From positions 2,770,857 to 2,834,856 of the forward strand of contig NC_016047.1 in assembly GCF_000227465.1 (NCBI RefSeq): a stretch of 64,000 nucleotides of DNA, written 5' to 3'. Source of the DNA: Bacillus spizizenii TU-B-10. GTDB lineage: Bacteria > Bacillota > Bacilli > Bacillales > Bacillaceae. Shown piece by piece: positions 11,060 through 19,173 of this stretch (its first letter is position 1; the number at the start of each line of letters is the position of its first letter). The notes below the pieces were generated by a model. It worked only from the letters and a program-made list of their open reading frames with translations. It did not search any database and was not told the DNA's origin. The translations under genes and the position numbers were made by a program.

Positions 11060-11069
11060 GAACATCACC

Positions 11070-11675
11070 TTACTTCAATAGTTTTTGTAATGCTTTTTTC
11101 ACATATTGGTCTGTTGTGAGTCCAGTATCTTCTTTTAAGTGAGGAAGCACCTTTTTGATTTCTTTTTCAGCATATCCGAGAACCCTGAGGGCCTCTAGCG
11201 CTTCTTCCAGAGCTGTTTCTGCTGTTTGTTTTTCAAGCCTTTCTTCATGATTAAACAGATTTTCAATCATTTCAGGCACAACATCAGCGAGTTTTCCTTT
11301 TAAGTCAAGAATAATCTGGCGAGCAGTTTTCTTTCCTACACCAGGAAACTTGACCAAAAAGGATTCATCCTCATTTTCAATCGCTTGGATTACCGCTCCC
11401 GGATCACCTGAGCCCAAGATGGCGAGTGCGCCTTTTGGACCGATTCCGGTCACGTTTAACAGTTTTGTAAAGAGCGCCTTCTCCTCTCTTGTTGAAAAAC
11501 CGTAAAGCGAAAAAGCATCCTCTCTGATATGATGGTACGTAAAAATCGTTTCTTGGTTTCTCTCCTTATATATAAACGGATTCGGCGTGAAAATCTGATA
11601 GCCAATGCCGCCGTTCTCTATCACAATATATTGGGGAGATACATAATCAATCGTCCCTTTAACAAATTCGATCAC
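11070..11675 (-). CDS. ruvA: Holliday junction DNA-binding protein RuvA
   Basis: A 201-residue RuvA with N-terminal OB fold (1-65), tandem helix-hairpin-helix motifs (including GIGPKGAL and GVGKKTA) that bind the junction, a charged linker, and a C-terminal three-helix domain that contacts RuvB. It lies 10 bp upstream of ruvB. No separate RuvC is expected; Bacillus uses RecU. Confidence 0.97.
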   Translation of the reverse strand: MIEFVKGTIDYVSPQYIVIENGGIGYQIFTPNPFIYKERNQETIFTYHHIREDAFSLYGFSTREEKALFTKLLNVTGIGPKGALAILGSGDPGAVIQAIENEDESFLVKFPGVGKKTARQIILDLKGKLADVVPEMIENLFNHEERLEKQTAETALEEALEALRVLGYAEKEIKKVLPHLKEDTGLTTDQYVKKALQKLLK

Positions 11676-11774
11676 GCAAATTCACCTCTTTGACTGTTCT
11701 TCATTGTACCATAAAAACAGCCAAAGTCTTATAGAAAAGTTAACATACGTTCGCTTCTCTCTCATTCTTCCACG

Positions 11775-11800
11775 AAAAAAAAGACATGATTACATGTCTT
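11775..11800 (-). terminator. Terminator after bofC
   Basis: On the minus strand AAGACATG, a four-base loop and CATGTCTT are followed by eight T residues, 14 bases after the bofC stop. Confidence 0.85.
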
Positions 11801-11813
11801 CAATCAGCGGACG

Positions 11814-12326
11814 TTACCCGCTGTATGTCTTTATGTGTTCTATGACATCCTCAAACTCCGCTTTTGTCCGAAATGGAATGCCTTTCAGCAGATTTTTTTG
11901 CATATGGCTTTCCAGCCTTTCTAAATCAATTTGAAAAAAAGACTGAATCGGTTCGGAAGCTGACTCAGGCCGACCATGAAAAGTGGAGATCACTCCATTA
12001 TCCGATACACCGATATACCCATTTACCTTACTGAGCGGTGAAATATCGTCCATTTGCTTCCGGAAGAGCACATATCCCTTTTTTTGTTCGACAAGCGTCC
12101 AGCCGGCATAGGCTGCCCAAAAATCATCCATAGAAAGCACTTTTTCACGTTTATGCTCAATGCTGACATCTCCGTCCAAATACACTTTCTCAAGCTGCAC
12201 ATGCACTTGCAGCGGTTCATAGTGCTCCACTTCCGCCCCAAGCGCGCGGGGAGGAGCATCTATTAGAAATGCTGCGGCTGAGCAAAGAATGCCCAGCAAA
12301 AGATACGCCGTGCTGAATCGTTTCAC
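11814..12326 (-). CDS. bofC: BofC, forespore regulator of sigma-K processing
   Basis: A 170-residue secreted protein with a signal peptide (hydrophobic residues 8-24 after MKRFST). BofC is made in the forespore and exported to the intermembrane space, where it restrains the SpoIVB protease signal that activates pro-sigma-K cleavage by SpoIVFB. Its targets' complex, spoIVFA-spoIVFB, is encoded about 19 kb away in this window. It lies downstream of csbX on the same strand; a forespore promoter is expected between them but I could not define it. Confidence 0.92.
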   Translation of the reverse strand: MKRFSTAYLLLGILCSAAAFLIDAPPRALGAEVEHYEPLQVHVQLEKVYLDGDVSIEHKREKVLSMDDFWAAYAGWTLVEQKKGYVLFRKQMDDISPLSKVNGYIGVSDNGVISTFHGRPESASEPIQSFFQIDLERLESHMQKNLLKGIPFRTKAEFEDVIEHIKTYSG

Positions 12327-12373
12327 CCTCTACACCTCTTTGCACACGTTTATGACTAGTTTGACCAAAGAGG

Positions 12374-13681
12374 CTACTGCTTAACCGTTTTCTCGAAATT
12401 TGTTTGCACGTTTTCTCTGACAAGCCGTTCCTCCGTATACACACCGGCGCTTTTCTCAGAAATCGTCAAGAATTGTGTCAGAAAAGCGCTGAAAAAATAC
12501 AATACCGCAAAGATCCAAATGACCCCGCCTGCGCCGAGCGGTCCAATGAAAAGACTTACGATGCCCGGCGCGATAAACGCACATAAACCAGATCCCAGAT
12601 TCAACACTGACATGGCAGCGCCTTTATTATCAGGTGCAAGCGTCGGCAAAAGCGCGCTTAATGGAACGTAGCCAGCCAATGCCGCACCGTAACAGCAAGC
12701 GATAATCATCAGCACCCAATACTGATGCCCGATCAACTGTGGCGTGTAATAAAGCGCCAGCGTAAAAATACCGCACCCGACACCGCCAAACCACATCACG
12801 GTATTGCGCCAGCCAAGTTTATCTCCGATTGCACCGAAAATGATATTAAACACAATATTCACAAAAAATAACGTCCCCCATATTTGCAGCCATTCCGAAA
12901 CGGAATACCCGTAACGCGCTAAATAAGTAGGGAGAAAGATGGCAAATCCGAATTGTCCTATGGCATTAATCGTCTTGACCACTCCGCCGATGCCGACTTT
13001 AGGGTTTTCAAACATAATTGTAAATGCCTTCGACAGTTCTTTCCATTTCGGCTGATCTTGTTTTTGTACCGGTGTAAATTTATCTTTGTTAAAAAATAGG
13101 GCGAGGAATCCGCCTGCCGCCACAAACAGTAAAGCGCTCCAAAGCGTATTGATTTCTCCAAAGACCGGAACCGCATAGCTGGAATAGAACGGACCGAGTA
13201 CGTTAAGGCCGCACGTAAACATAAACCAAAACCAGCCGACGGCTTTTCCGAGAATATGATGAGAGGTGCTGTATGACACCCACACGAGAAAAGAGTATGC
13301 AAACAGCGGATATCCTAAGCCTCTAAGTGCATAGCTGCCTAAGAGAGCCGGATAATGCATATGAGGAATCGCCCAGCCGATAAAAGCGGCCGAACCGAGG
13401 ATAAATGCAAGCAAGCCGACAGTCATCGTTTTTCTTGGCCCCCAAGTTTGGACAAACGTGCCTGATAGCCAAGCCGAGATGGTGACAGCAATGCCGTACA
13501 TGGTAAATAACGTTGCGGATTGCTGCATGCTGAGACCATGATCAACGAGAAAAGGAGACAGCCAGCCTTGTTCGAGCCCGTCTCCAACCATAAAGATGAC
13601 AACGCCAATATAACCCCAAACCATGTGAGAAGGAATTCCGATTTTATCCAAAACATTTCCTTTAGCATGTGCTGTATTCAT
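12374..13681 (-). CDS. csbX: CsbX, MFS transporter annotated as alpha-ketoglutarate permease
   Basis: A 435-residue major facilitator with twelve hydrophobic segments and the inter-helix motif around GPRKTM. In B. subtilis it is a sigma-B-dependent stress gene; the alpha-ketoglutarate specificity is by homology. An in-frame GTG three codons upstream lies in the ribosome binding region GGCGGTGGAG, so the ATG at 13681 is used. A sigma-B-type promoter precedes it. Downstream comes bofC. Confidence 0.9.
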   Translation of the reverse strand: MNTAHAKGNVLDKIGIPSHMVWGYIGVVIFMVGDGLEQGWLSPFLVDHGLSMQQSATLFTMYGIAVTISAWLSGTFVQTWGPRKTMTVGLLAFILGSAAFIGWAIPHMHYPALLGSYALRGLGYPLFAYSFLVWVSYSTSHHILGKAVGWFWFMFTCGLNVLGPFYSSYAVPVFGEINTLWSALLFVAAGGFLALFFNKDKFTPVQKQDQPKWKELSKAFTIMFENPKVGIGGVVKTINAIGQFGFAIFLPTYLARYGYSVSEWLQIWGTLFFVNIVFNIIFGAIGDKLGWRNTVMWFGGVGCGIFTLALYYTPQLIGHQYWVLMIIACCYGAALAGYVPLSALLPTLAPDNKGAAMSVLNLGSGLCAFIAPGIVSLFIGPLGAGGVIWIFAVLYFFSAFLTQFLTISEKSAGVYTEERLVRENVQTNFEKTVKQ

Positions 13682-13726
13682 TTTCTCCACCGCCTACTTT
13701 TTTTCTAAAGTATCAATGGAGGTTCT

Positions 13727-13752
13727 ATACCCAAGCTTGCTGAAATGTAATC
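13727..13752 (-). promoter_or_regulatory. Candidate sigma-B promoter of csbX
   Basis: On the minus strand GGGTAT (13727-13732) is preceded at 14 bp by GATTAC (13747-13752). The -10 fits the sigma-B consensus exactly; the -35 fits loosely. This agrees with the known general-stress control of csbX. Confidence 0.6.
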
Positions 13753-13760
13753 CCGTTTGG

Positions 13761-14786
13761 TCAAAAAGCGACTTTTTCAGTATGCTCAATACTGACAGGC
13801 ATGCCAAAAGCAAGCGATTGCTGTGCCGCTCTGGCGATCCGTTCCGCCTGAAAACCGTCATTGCCGGTGCAGGCAGTTTCCCGGTTTGTTTTGATCGCTT
13901 CTGCAAACCGAAGAATCTCCTCCTCATACGCATCTTTATAACGTTCAAGGAAAAAGAAATGCGGTTTATCCTTCATCACAAAATCAGCAGTTGACACTTC
14001 AACCGTCGTCGGCCTGCTGTTGTCCGCCGCTGCAGAGCCTTTCGTCCCGAAAACCTCGACCCGCTGGTCATATCCGTACACAGCTTGGCGGCTGTTGTCA
14101 ATCACAGCCATGGCACCGTTTTCAAAAGTCAGTGTAATGACAGCTGTATCAATATCGCCCAGCTCTGCAAAAGAGGGATTCACCAGAGCCGCCCCTTTTG
14201 CATACACTTCCGTCACTTCGCTTCCCACAATATACCTGGCCATATCAAAATCATGGATCGACATATCCATAAACAAGCCGCCTGAAGTACGGACATAATC
14301 TATATTCGGGGGCTCTGGGTCCCGCGACGTGATTTTTAATAAATGGGGCGTACCGATTTCACCATTTTCAACAATTGTTTTGATTTTCTTAAAATGAGGA
14401 TCAAAACGGCGGTTGAATCCGACTTGGAGTGCAACCCCGTGTTTCCGGACGGCCGCAAGCGCTTCTTTTGTTTCGTCCAGAGAGAAACTGACGGGCTTCT
14501 CACAAAAAATATGCTTTTTCGCCTCGGCTGCTTCTCTTATCATCTGTGCATGTACGGCTGTCGGCGAGCAAATAAAAACAGCGTCAATATCCGGGTCATG
14601 TAATAACTCACGATAATCAGAGGTTATGTATTCAATCTGATGACTGTCGGCCCAGCTTTTTATACGGCTTACCTGAATATCAGAGACTGCTTTTATTTTC
14701 ATATGAGGAATCCGGCGTATATTTTGAACATGAAGTTTGCCGATGCGCCCTGCACCGATAATCCCTGTCACAATCTGTTTTGTCAT
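13761..14786 (-). CDS. yrbE: Gfo/Idh/MocA-family sugar or inositol dehydrogenase YrbE
   Basis: A 341-residue NAD(P)-dependent oxidoreductase. The Rossmann motif GIIGAGRIG opens the protein, CEKPVS near residue 93 carries the family's catalytic Lys, and the C-terminal domain has the DxxxH-type segment MDMSIHDFDMARY. The family oxidises inositol and related polyols; the exact substrate is not shown. AGGGGGAAC precedes the ATG at 14786. Three AGCGCT palindromes surround its promoter, suggesting repression by a LacI-family factor such as CcpA. Confidence 0.85.
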   Translation of the reverse strand: MTKQIVTGIIGAGRIGKLHVQNIRRIPHMKIKAVSDIQVSRIKSWADSHQIEYITSDYRELLHDPDIDAVFICSPTAVHAQMIREAAEAKKHIFCEKPVSFSLDETKEALAAVRKHGVALQVGFNRRFDPHFKKIKTIVENGEIGTPHLLKITSRDPEPPNIDYVRTSGGLFMDMSIHDFDMARYIVGSEVTEVYAKGAALVNPSFAELGDIDTAVITLTFENGAMAVIDNSRQAVYGYDQRVEVFGTKGSAAADNSRPTTVEVSTADFVMKDKPHFFFLERYKDAYEEEILRFAEAIKTNRETACTGNDGFQAERIARAAQQSLAFGMPVSIEHTEKVAF

Positions 14787-14810
14787 GGCTTGTTCCCCCT
14801 TGAACATTTA

Positions 14811-14881
14811 CGAAAGCGCTTTATTTAAAATTAATACTATCCCATTTGTAAGCGCTTTTCAAGAATAGAAATGAGCGCTCT
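14811..14881 (-). promoter_or_regulatory. yrbE promoter with three AGCGCT palindromes
   Basis: On the minus strand TTGAAA (14857-14862), a 17-bp spacer and TAGTAT (14834-14839) form a good sigma-A promoter. Three palindromes share an AGCGCT core: 14811-14823 near the start point, 14847-14861 over the -35 and spacer, and 14874-14881 upstream. They resemble cre or other LacI-family operators but none is a perfect cre. Confidence 0.55.
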
Positions 14882-15022
14882 ATGTCTCTTTTATCACAAT
14901 TAATGCTTATAGGTAGCCTTCTTCTTCAAGACCAGATACACTAGAATTAGGCTCTTTTTCCTGAACAGTTTATGATTTTCCTATAAACAACTGCATAAAA
15001 TAGAGCAAAGAAGGTGAATGAA

Positions 15023-15670
15023 ATGCTGACAAAAGCAGAGGCACTGGCCCATTCAGTCATATACCGCAAGAACAGCAGATTTGATAAAGTCAAAGAAAAA
15101 CCCGAGGAATTAACACTAATCGGCAAGGGAAGAAGCGCCTATGTGTTTGCCTTAACAGAAGGCGATCGAAAAATGGCGCTGAAAGTATTTTTTCCGGAGT
15201 ATCAAGCGACAGCCGTCAAAGAAGCCGCGATCTATGAAAAATTAGCCGGGTCCGCATTCTACCCTGACATTTACGAAACTGGTGATTCATTTATTCTCAT
15301 GGAATATATTAAAGGCGAAACCTTTTATAACTGTCTGAAGAAAGGCATTGTGATTAGTGATGACATGATTCAGCAGGTTGAAGAAGCACTTTCTGACGCC
15401 CGGGCAGCTGGCCTGAACCCGTCAGACATTCATTTGCGGAATCTGATTCTGACACAAACCGGGACAGTGCGGGTGATTGATGTTGCAAGATTCGAACAGA
15501 CAAAAAAGTGCACCCAGTGGGACGATTTAAAATCAGCTTATCATGCACTCTATAAAAAACCGATATTCCCCAAAAAGATTCCGGGTTTTTGGCTGGAGAT
15601 CATCGCATTTTTATATAAGAAAAATTGGTTGCAAAAGCATTTCGCACAACGGAAAAGAAAATATTCTTAA
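15023..15670 (+). CDS. yrzF: Small protein-kinase-like protein YrzF
   Basis: A 215-residue protein with a minimal kinase fold: Gly-rich loop GKGRSAYVF near residue 35, the ATP-anchoring Lys in ALKVFF near 55, hinge segment LMEYIKGE, a catalytic-loop region SDIHLRNLIL where DIHxxN replaces the usual HRD pattern, and metal-binding Asp in VIDVARF. It is annotated in B. subtilis as similar to Ser/Thr kinases; activity and substrate are unknown. GTG and ATG options lie close together; AAGAAGG sets the ATG at 15023. Confidence 0.75.
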   Translation: MLTKAEALAHSVIYRKNSRFDKVKEKPEELTLIGKGRSAYVFALTEGDRKMALKVFFPEYQATAVKEAAIYEKLAGSAFYPDIYETGDSFILMEYIKGETFYNCLKKGIVISDDMIQQVEEALSDARAAGLNPSDIHLRNLILTQTGTVRVIDVARFEQTKKCTQWDDLKSAYHALYKKPIFPKKIPGFWLEIIAFLYKKNWLQKHFAQRKRKYS

Positions 15671-15673
15671 ATC

Positions 15674-15702
15674 AAAAAGGCAGCCGCACAAGCGGCTGCC
15701 TT
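15674..15702 (-). terminator. Terminator of the 40-residue small gene
   Basis: An 11-bp GC-rich stem (AAGGCAGCCGC with GCGGCTGCCTT) has a T run only on the minus-strand side, 14 bases after the small gene's stop. On the plus strand the tail is TTCGTCC, so it should work poorly for yrzF. Confidence 0.7.
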
Positions 15703-15715
15703 CGTCCATATATTT

Positions 15716-15838
15716 TTACTTTCTAAAGGCAGAAATCAGTTTCATTTGTTCAGGCGACAGCTTAATTCGATAGCCTCTCACAGTTAAGTAGACCGCTTCT
15801 GAGCCTTTCTCGCTGGAATGACAAGTCGTTTTCTCCAT
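15716..15838 (-). CDS. Unrecognised 40-residue small protein
   Basis: An open frame of 40 codons on the minus strand, beginning MEKTTCHSS and ending LISAFRK. It has a strong ribosome binding site (AAGGGTGAGGGGAG, about 5 nt before the ATG), a stop codon, and an intrinsic terminator right behind it with the T run on its own strand. The product is soluble and basic, with one Cys and a strand-like middle (VYLTVRGYRIKLS). I do not recognise a family and assign no function. It lies between convergent yrzF and divergent yrbD. The signals around it make it likely to be a real gene. Confidence 0.65.
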   Translation of the reverse strand: MEKTTCHSSEKGSEAVYLTVRGYRIKLSPEQMKLISAFRK

Positions 15839-15949
15839 TTCTGTCTCCCCTCACCCTTTATTTGTTTTATTTCATCATACCACCGCTTTATTGAGGGAAT
15901 TTTAAGGAAATGTAAAGATAGTATGAACCTGATATGTGGTGAAATTTAG

Positions 15950-15983
15950 AAAAACGCAGCGTAATCAATACGCTGCGTTTTTC
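15950..15983. terminator. Strong hairpin terminator with no gene just before it
   Basis: AAAACGCAGCG and CGCTGCGTTTT pair around a nine-base loop, followed by TTTTTCTTTTTT on the plus strand. No plus-strand gene ends nearby; the closest is yrzF, 280 bp away. It may end a long yrzF transcript, an unannotated RNA, or work as an attenuator ahead of yrbD. Confidence 0.75.
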
Positions 15984-16020
15984 TTTTTTCCTTCCTCTTC
16001 TTATTGATAATTACCGGTCA

Positions 16021-16026
16021 TATAAT
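16021..16026 (+). promoter_or_regulatory. Probable -10 element of yrbD
   Basis: A consensus TATAAT lies about 85 bp before the yrbD start and just after the hairpin at 15950-15983. The -35 at the right distance (TTCTTA) is poor, so this is a partial promoter call. Confidence 0.4.
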
Positions 16027-16110
16027 GTGACAAATCGATTGTAGAAATAGTTCAATTAGCCCAAAATCCTTTTTATACATGTATTCGAAATGAAGTGAGG
16101 AGGAAGCTTG

Positions 16111-17565
16111 ATGGCAGATTTTGTTACTAGTTTAAACGAGGTCTTATGGAGTACCCCTGTCATTTATATTTTATTGGGGATTGGCTTAATCTTTTCTATT
16201 ATGACCCGTTTTTTACAAGTCAGACATTTGAAAGAAATGATTGTTCTGATGTTCAAAGGAAAGAGCTCTGAAGCCGGCGTTTCTTCTTTTCAAGCATTAT
16301 CGATTGCGCTGTCCGGACGAGTGGGGACAGGAAACATTGCGGGTGTGGCGACAGCAATTGCATTCGGCGGACCCGGTGCGGTGTTCTGGATGTGGGCGAT
16401 TGCCTTTATCGGTGCGGCGAGCGCCTTTGTTGAGTCAACTCTTGCCCAAATTTACAAAGTGAAACAAGGCGGCCAATATCGAGGGGGTCCGGCTTATTAT
16501 ATTGAAAAAGGCTTAGGCATTAAGTGGTTTGCCGTCTTTTTTGCCGCTGCTGCCCTTATTGCAATGGCCCTTCTGATGCCGGGCGTACAGTCCAACTCCA
16601 TTGCGGCTGGCGTCAAAAATGCATTCGGCATCTCCCCTGCCATTACAGGCTGTGTTCTCGTTTTATTATTAGGGTTTATCATTTTTGGCGGTGTCAAACG
16701 AATTGCCAGTGCCGCGCAAATGATTGTTCCGTTTATGGCCATTGGCTATATCCTGCTGTCTTTGATCATTATTGTCATGAATGTTTCTGAATTGCCTGCT
16801 GTGATCTCATTGATTTTCAAAAGCGCTTTTGCTTTAGATTCCGCTTTTGGCGGCCTGATCGGCATGGCGATTTCCTGGGGTGTCAAACGAGGCATTTACT
16901 CAAACGAAGCTGGCCAGGGAACAGGCCCGCATCCGGCGGCCGCTGCAGAAGTTTCCCACCCGGTCAAGCAGGGGCTGGTTCAGGCATTTTCTGTTTATAT
17001 CGACACGTTATTTGTATGTTCCGCTACAGCTTTCATGATCTTGTTTACCGGCATGTACAATACTCAGGCTGCAGATGGTTCCTTTATCGTTCATCAACTT
17101 AAAGGCGTAGAGGCGGGGCCCGGTTTCACACAAGCGGCCATTGACAATGTTCTTCCCGGATTCGGTGCAGGCTTTGTTGCCATCGCTTTATTCTTCTTCG
17201 CATTTACAACAATTATGGCGTATTACTACATCGCAGAAACAAATATCGTCTATTTAGCCCGAGGCAGGGAAAGCAAATGGGCAATGCTTGGCTTAAAACT
17301 AATTATTTTAGCCGCGACGTTCTATGGAACAGTGAAAACCGCTTCTCTTGCTTGGGCATTAGGCGATGCAGGGCTTGGCATTATGGTATGGCTGAACGTC
17401 ATTGCAATTGTGCTGTTAGCCAAACCGGCGCTTCTCGCTTTAAAGGATTACGAGCGCCAAAAGAAGCAGGGCTTAGACCCCGTCTTTGATCCGAAAGCGC
17501 TGGGGATCAAAAACGCTGATTTCTGGGAGAAAGAATACACACAGGAAAATGAGCGTGTCTCTTGA
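16111..17565 (+). CDS. yrbD: Sodium:alanine/glycine symporter YrbD (AGCS family)
   Basis: A 484-residue membrane protein of the alanine-or-glycine:cation symporter family, which imports small neutral amino acids with Na+ (or H+). About ten hydrophobic segments are visible, with the family signatures SGRVGTGNIAGVA near residue 70 and SNEAGQGTGPHPAAAAEV near 265. GAGGAGG precedes the ATG; the TTG one codon earlier is less likely. Substrate is inferred from the family only. It stands alone between two terminators. Confidence 0.9.
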   Translation: MADFVTSLNEVLWSTPVIYILLGIGLIFSIMTRFLQVRHLKEMIVLMFKGKSSEAGVSSFQALSIALSGRVGTGNIAGVATAIAFGGPGAVFWMWAIAFIGAASAFVESTLAQIYKVKQGGQYRGGPAYYIEKGLGIKWFAVFFAAAALIAMALLMPGVQSNSIAAGVKNAFGISPAITGCVLVLLLGFIIFGGVKRIASAAQMIVPFMAIGYILLSLIIIVMNVSELPAVISLIFKSAFALDSAFGGLIGMAISWGVKRGIYSNEAGQGTGPHPAAAAEVSHPVKQGLVQAFSVYIDTLFVCSATAFMILFTGMYNTQAADGSFIVHQLKGVEAGPGFTQAAIDNVLPGFGAGFVAIALFFFAFTTIMAYYYIAETNIVYLARGRESKWAMLGLKLIILAATFYGTVKTASLAWALGDAGLGIMVWLNVIAIVLLAKPALLALKDYERQKKQGLDPVFDPKALGIKNADFWEKEYTQENERVS

Positions 17566-17571
17566 ATATAC

Positions 17572-17607
17572 AAAAACCGGCCCGATATGACATCGTGCCG
17601 GTTTTTT
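17572..17607. terminator. Bidirectional terminator between yrbD and yrbC
   Basis: AAAACCGGC pairs with GCCGGTTTT; T runs flank both sides. It overlaps the yrbC stop codon and serves both convergent genes. Confidence 0.85.
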
Positions 17608-18328
17608 ATGAGCGATAATTGGTATATACTTCTTGAACATCATCGTCATCCTCAAGGATGTCGATCAATTTTTCCAGCTTCTCAACAGCCTGATCATCGG
17701 CATCTGCATAGGTTTTCGGAAGCATGGTCACCTCTGCCGAAGAAATTGGATATTTCGATTCGAGAGCTGTTTTTACCTTTTCAAAACGCTCAGGCTCTGT
17801 TAATACCTCATATTGGTCTTCTTCAGTCTGCAGTTCTTCTCCCCCTGCTTCCAGCACATCAAGCATGAGCTCCTCTTCTTCTATTTGCCGATCTGTACGG
17901 TCGATTGCAATGAATCCCTTCCGTTCAAATAAAAAGGCTACACATCCGCTTTCTCCCAGACTTCCGCCATTTTTATTAAATGCTGTCCGCACATTTGAGG
18001 CCGTTCGGTTTTTGTTATCTGTTACACATTCAACCATCACGGCAATCCCTGATGGGCCATAGCCTTCATAGGTAATTTCCTCATAGCTGCTTCCATCTAA
18101 GCTCCCCGCAGCTTTTTTAATGGCACGGTCTATATTTTCATTCGGCATATTGGCGCCTTTTGCTTTGTCGATGACAAGACGCAATGCTGAATTTGCTTCA
18201 GGATCAGCTCCGCCTTCTTTCGCTGCCACATAGATTTCTTTCGCAAGCTTCATAAATATTTTCCCGCGCTTTGCATCCTGCGCATTTTTTCTTTTTTGTA
18301 TGTTTTTCCACTTGGAATGGCCTGCCAT
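17606..18328 (-). CDS. yrbC: YebC/PmpR-family protein YrbC
   Basis: A 240-residue member of the YebC/PmpR family, starting with the signature MAGHSKWKNIQ and ending in an acidic tail. Members are described as transcription factors, and some as translation factors that relieve ribosome stalling; the role here is inferred from the family. The frame runs 33 codons further upstream through the intergenic region, but the ribosome binding site GAAGGTG and the family start place the ATG at 18328. The coxA terminator hairpin lies in that upstream part. Confidence 0.9.
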   Translation of the reverse strand: MAGHSKWKNIQKRKNAQDAKRGKIFMKLAKEIYVAAKEGGADPEANSALRLVIDKAKGANMPNENIDRAIKKAAGSLDGSSYEEITYEGYGPSGIAVMVECVTDNKNRTASNVRTAFNKNGGSLGESGCVAFLFERKGFIAIDRTDRQIEEEELMLDVLEAGGEELQTEEDQYEVLTEPERFEKVKTALESKYPISSAEVTMLPKTYADADDQAVEKLEKLIDILEDDDDVQEVYTNYRS

Positions 18329-18390
18329 GTTTTCACCTTCTTTTACATTTTCTATGTACACTTTAATGGGTATTGTTCGCTGATGCAATG

Positions 18391-18424
18391 AAAAAGGCTG
18401 CCGAACATCACTTCCGGCAGCCTT
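18391..18424 (-). terminator. Terminator after coxA
   Basis: AAGGCTGCCG and CGGCAGCCTT form a 10-bp stem followed by a T run on the minus strand. Confidence 0.85.
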
Positions 18425-18429
18425 CATCC

Positions 18430-19026
18430 TTAGCGGGCGTTCATTTTATGAAGTCTTCTGAACAGTCCTTTATCTGTGGACACTTGGACGTCACGGTCAT
18501 TCGCATAGTTGCGTGCCGCTTTTGCAACGTTTTCCCTGTCGGACTTTGTGAAATCTGTATGGCTTCTGACTGCGACGACTACTCGGTCATCTGTTACCAT
18601 CACTTGTGTGTCATTGACGTTTTTCACTTGTTTCACACGGTTGGCAATTTTTGCAGCCAGTCTTCTGTTTTCTTGGTTGTTATATCCGTTGTTCGTCACG
18701 TTCCGATTCATGTTTCTGTTATTCGTGTTGTTATATGTTCCGTCAGTTGCCAAAGGAACGCGATCGTCAGCAGTAACACGGTCACGGTTATTCACATTCG
18801 TTGTGTTTCGGTTACCGCCGTTCTGGTCCTCCATTAATTCAGTAACAGGACCATCATTGTCGATTCCTTCTCCCTGTCTGTCAGCGTCATTTTCATTTGT
18901 ATAATATCCGATTGGACGGGTGTTGCCGTTATTGCGTGTATCATTCATAGCATTATCGTTTGCTCCGCATGCTGTTAAGCCTGCTGTCATTAGAATCAAG
19001 CTTGCGATCGTCATTTTTTTACCCAA
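18430..19026 (-). CDS. coxA: Spore cortex lipoprotein CoxA (YrbB)
   Basis: A 198-residue lipoprotein: signal segment to the lipobox LTAC near residue 19, an Asn- and Arg-rich low-complexity region (about 20-115), then the YhcN/YlaJ-type domain. CoxA is found in the spore cortex in B. subtilis. The Asn-rich stretch contains many NN, NNT and RN repeats. It lies downstream of safA with a terminator between them, and a sigma-G-like promoter precedes it, fitting forespore expression. Confidence 0.9.
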   Translation of the reverse strand: MGKKMTIASLILMTAGLTACGANDNAMNDTRNNGNTRPIGYYTNENDADRQGEGIDNDGPVTELMEDQNGGNRNTTNVNNRDRVTADDRVPLATDGTYNNTNNRNMNRNVTNNGYNNQENRRLAAKIANRVKQVKNVNDTQVMVTDDRVVVAVRSHTDFTKSDRENVAKAARNYANDRDVQVSTDKGLFRRLHKMNAR

Positions 19027-19070
19027 TGGAAAAACCCCCCGTGGACGAATTGAGCATGTTTGCTCGTTTT

Positions 19071-19100
19071 TATCATGTGCGTCCGAGGGGGATGTTAAGC
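19071..19100 (-). promoter_or_regulatory. Candidate sigma-G promoter of coxA
   Basis: On the minus strand GCTTA (19096-19100), 18 bp, then CATGATA (19071-19077). The -10 matches CATNMTA fully and the -35 matches GMATR at four of five positions, consistent with forespore transcription. Confidence 0.5.
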
Positions 19101-19140
19101 GTGTAAGTTCTGTCCATTTGACAGTGACCTGCGCCTAAAC

Positions 19141-19167
19141 AAAAAAAGGAACGATTTACATCGTTCC
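19141..19167 (-). terminator. Terminator after safA
   Basis: GGAACGAT, a four-base loop and ATCGTTCC, then seven T residues on the minus strand, just after the safA stop codon. Confidence 0.9.
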
Positions 19168-19173
19168 GCACAA

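Noticed and set aside
15918..15950. Eight-codon plus-strand frame before the hairpin at 15950, as a leader peptide
   Set aside because: Poor ribosome binding site spacing and no codon bias toward alanine or glycine; too weak to claim attenuation.
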